64,000 nt of DNA. Source: CAYILR01 sp964364175 (lineage in GTDB: Bacteria; Bdellovibrionota; UBA1018). Shown here in pieces: positions 63,056-64,000 of the stretch. The stretch spans positions 12,774-76,773 of the forward strand of contig CAYILR010000018.1 of assembly GCA_964364175.1 (NCBI GenBank). The letters are read 5' to 3'. The notes under the pieces were generated by a model. The model saw only the letters and a program-made list of their open reading frames with translations. It had not been told where the DNA came from and ran no database searches. A program made the translations under genes and the position numbers. How positions within the stretch are numbered: position 1 is the first letter of the stretch; each line of letters starts with the position of its first letter.

Positions 63056-64000
63056 ATGCACGGGATTGAATATTTGAACCAGCCCGGCTTTAAGGGCGAA
63101 TCCTGGAATGTCCTCTACGGCTGCGACGGTTGTGAATTGAGCCGGCCTCGCGACAAAGGCACCCGCTGCTGGGCAGAGCTCCAGATGCCCCGCCAGCGTA
63201 AGAACACGCCGGAGACGGATCTTGTGATCCGAGACGGCAAGTGGACCGGGGAGGTTCACCTCATGCCCTCGCGCCTATCAATCCCGCTCCGCTGGCAGGA
63301 TCCCCGCATGATCGCCGTCCAGTTCATGGGCGATCTGTTCGCCCGCAACACCCCATTCGAGTACATCGCCGCCGTCCATGGCGTTGCAGCTGCGACTCCG
63401 CACCACCGCTACATCTCGCTGACGAAGTCGGTGAAGCGGTTGGAGGAATACGGGCGGTGGATTGTTCGGCAGATCGCGCCAGCCGAACTTTGCAAGCGAC
63501 ATGCGGAGATACGGACACGTGATCAATCCGCATCCGTCGGTTGGTATCAGGGCACGATGGACTATCCCCTCCCCAACTGGATCCAGGGCATCAGCGCGAC
63601 ATGCCAGCGCACCCTCGAACACCGTTGGCCCTACCTCGCCCGCTTCCCTGCCCGTCATCGCGTCATCAGCCTGACGCCCCGGGAATCGATCGATCTGAAG
63701 CGGCTGATCCGCAACCCCCACGCAGGGCCGAACCCCTACGAATCCGACGATGAATTCCAGGTGGCGATGCAAGCGCAGGTTCTGCCCGACCTCATTATCC
63801 TTGACTGCGCCGCTGGCCCCAACGCCTGGCCGACCGACATGGAGTGGATTCGGTCCATTATCCGCCAGTGCCGGGATCTCGGAATCGGCGTGCGGATCAA
63901 GCAGGTCGGGAGTCGGCCGCTACTCATCCACCCGGGCAATAATGATGGTTGCGGCACCATCGAATGGCGAGGGTCTGGCGGACGGTGGGAAGGCCATCCG
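63056..64000 (+). CDS. Phage Gp37/Gp68-like DUF5131 protein, 3'-truncated by window edge
   Basis: From ATG 63056 (GAGAGGATGTAATC upstream) the frame is open for 315 codons to the window end. SWNVLYGCDGCE, then CWAELQMP, VHLMPSRLSIPLRWQDPRMI, FMGDLFARNTPFEYIAAVHG and YISLTKSVKRL match DUF5131 (WNP...GC..C..CYA, MSDLFHE, LTKR). The first Cys set (CDGCE...CW) fits the metal-binding start of this family, which is often compared with radical-SAM proteins. The biochemical role is not known to me. Confidence 0.75.
   Translation, partial: MHGIEYLNQPGFKGESWNVLYGCDGCELSRPRDKGTRCWAELQMPRQRKNTPETDLVIRDGKWTGEVHLMPSRLSIPLRWQDPRMIAVQFMGDLFARNTPFEYIAAVHGVAAATPHHRYISLTKSVKRLEEYGRWIVRQIAPAELCKRHAEIRTRDQSASVGWYQGTMDYPLPNWIQGISATCQRTLEHRWPYLARFPARHRVISLTPRESIDLKRLIRNPHAGPNPYESDDEFQVAMQAQVLPDLIILDCAAGPNAWPTDMEWIRSIIRQCRDLGIGVRIKQVGSRPLLIHPGNNDGCGTIEWRGSGGRWEGHP

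Noticed and set aside
1..64000. tRNA or rRNA genes
   Set aside because: I looked in the gaps (5083-5257, 38326-38418, 41201-41370, 43315-43405, 47260-47523, 53107-53200) for T-loop and acceptor patterns and saw none; a tRNAscan-SE run would settle it.
1..64000. Attachment site or integrase-linked repeats
   Set aside because: No integrase gene and no direct repeat flanking the window were found; lifestyle stays open.

Overview
The window is 64 kb of a tailed-phage genome (or prophage) with a contractile tail, built on the Mu-like head and tail plan. The evidence is the ordered set of a DUF935 portal, Mu F-like minor head protein, Mu I-like protease, Mu T-like major head protein, gp36-like and gpG-like connectors, tail sheath, tail tube, tape measure and gp47/J-like baseplate protein. 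The DNA is GC-rich and almost fully coding, genes overlap by ATGA/GTGA, and all but one real gene read on the plus strand. Sigma70-like promoters, a bacterial-type A AAA AAG frameshift site and a lipobox lipoprotein suggest a GC-rich, probably Gram-negative bacterial host; the genus cannot be read from the sequence. No large terminase, Mu transposase, integrase or clear repressor is visible, so the genome extends past at least one edge and lifestyle is undecided.

Layout. 1-3.0 kb: small unknown early-type genes, one with a possible HTH. 3.1-6.6 kb: ColE2/RepA-type replicase-primase with a structured leader, an out-of-frame overlapping C39-like cysteine-peptidase-fold protein, and an Rnl5-like RNA ligase. 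6.6-18.4 kb: head module, with an unusually long portal (RHH-like N-terminus, GNAT-like C-terminus), minor head protein, protease/scaffold, fiber-like head decoration protein and major head protein. A minus-strand RHH regulator lies inside it. 18.4-30.6 kb: connectors, sheath, tube, a frameshifted tail assembly chaperone pair, tape measure, hub, baseplate, GH108 lysozyme and tail protein. 30.6-36.0 kb: fiber-associated proteins, a separately promoted lipoprotein (moron-like), and a 1.1 kb-codon tail fiber with a LamG-like domain.

36-53 kb: recombination and replication: YqaJ-type exonuclease, GIY-YIG nuclease, GNAT, RecT, ParB-like protein, SMC-like ATPase, DEDD exonuclease, a probable replication initiator with iterons and six GATC sites inside its gene, DnaC-like loader and DnaB-like helicase. 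53-64 kb: MazG-like pyrophosphohydrolase, two related HNH endonucleases, RuvC-like resolvase, ASCH-like protein, KH-domain RNA-binding protein, Dam-type methylase and a DUF5131 (Gp37/Gp68) protein cut by the window end.

Control. Six promoters share the identical 12-mer TAAGTGTTGCGC followed 16-17 bp later by a TAnnnT box, and five of them lead into an ACGGAGGYGAG ribosome site; they divide the right half into co-regulated units. Structural genes mostly use another start context, GGAGACAC(C)ATG. The most notable signals are this promoter family, the origin-like element inside the initiator gene (with a phage Dam-type methylase nearby), the textbook -1 frameshift site before the tape measure gene, and the rebuilt portal.
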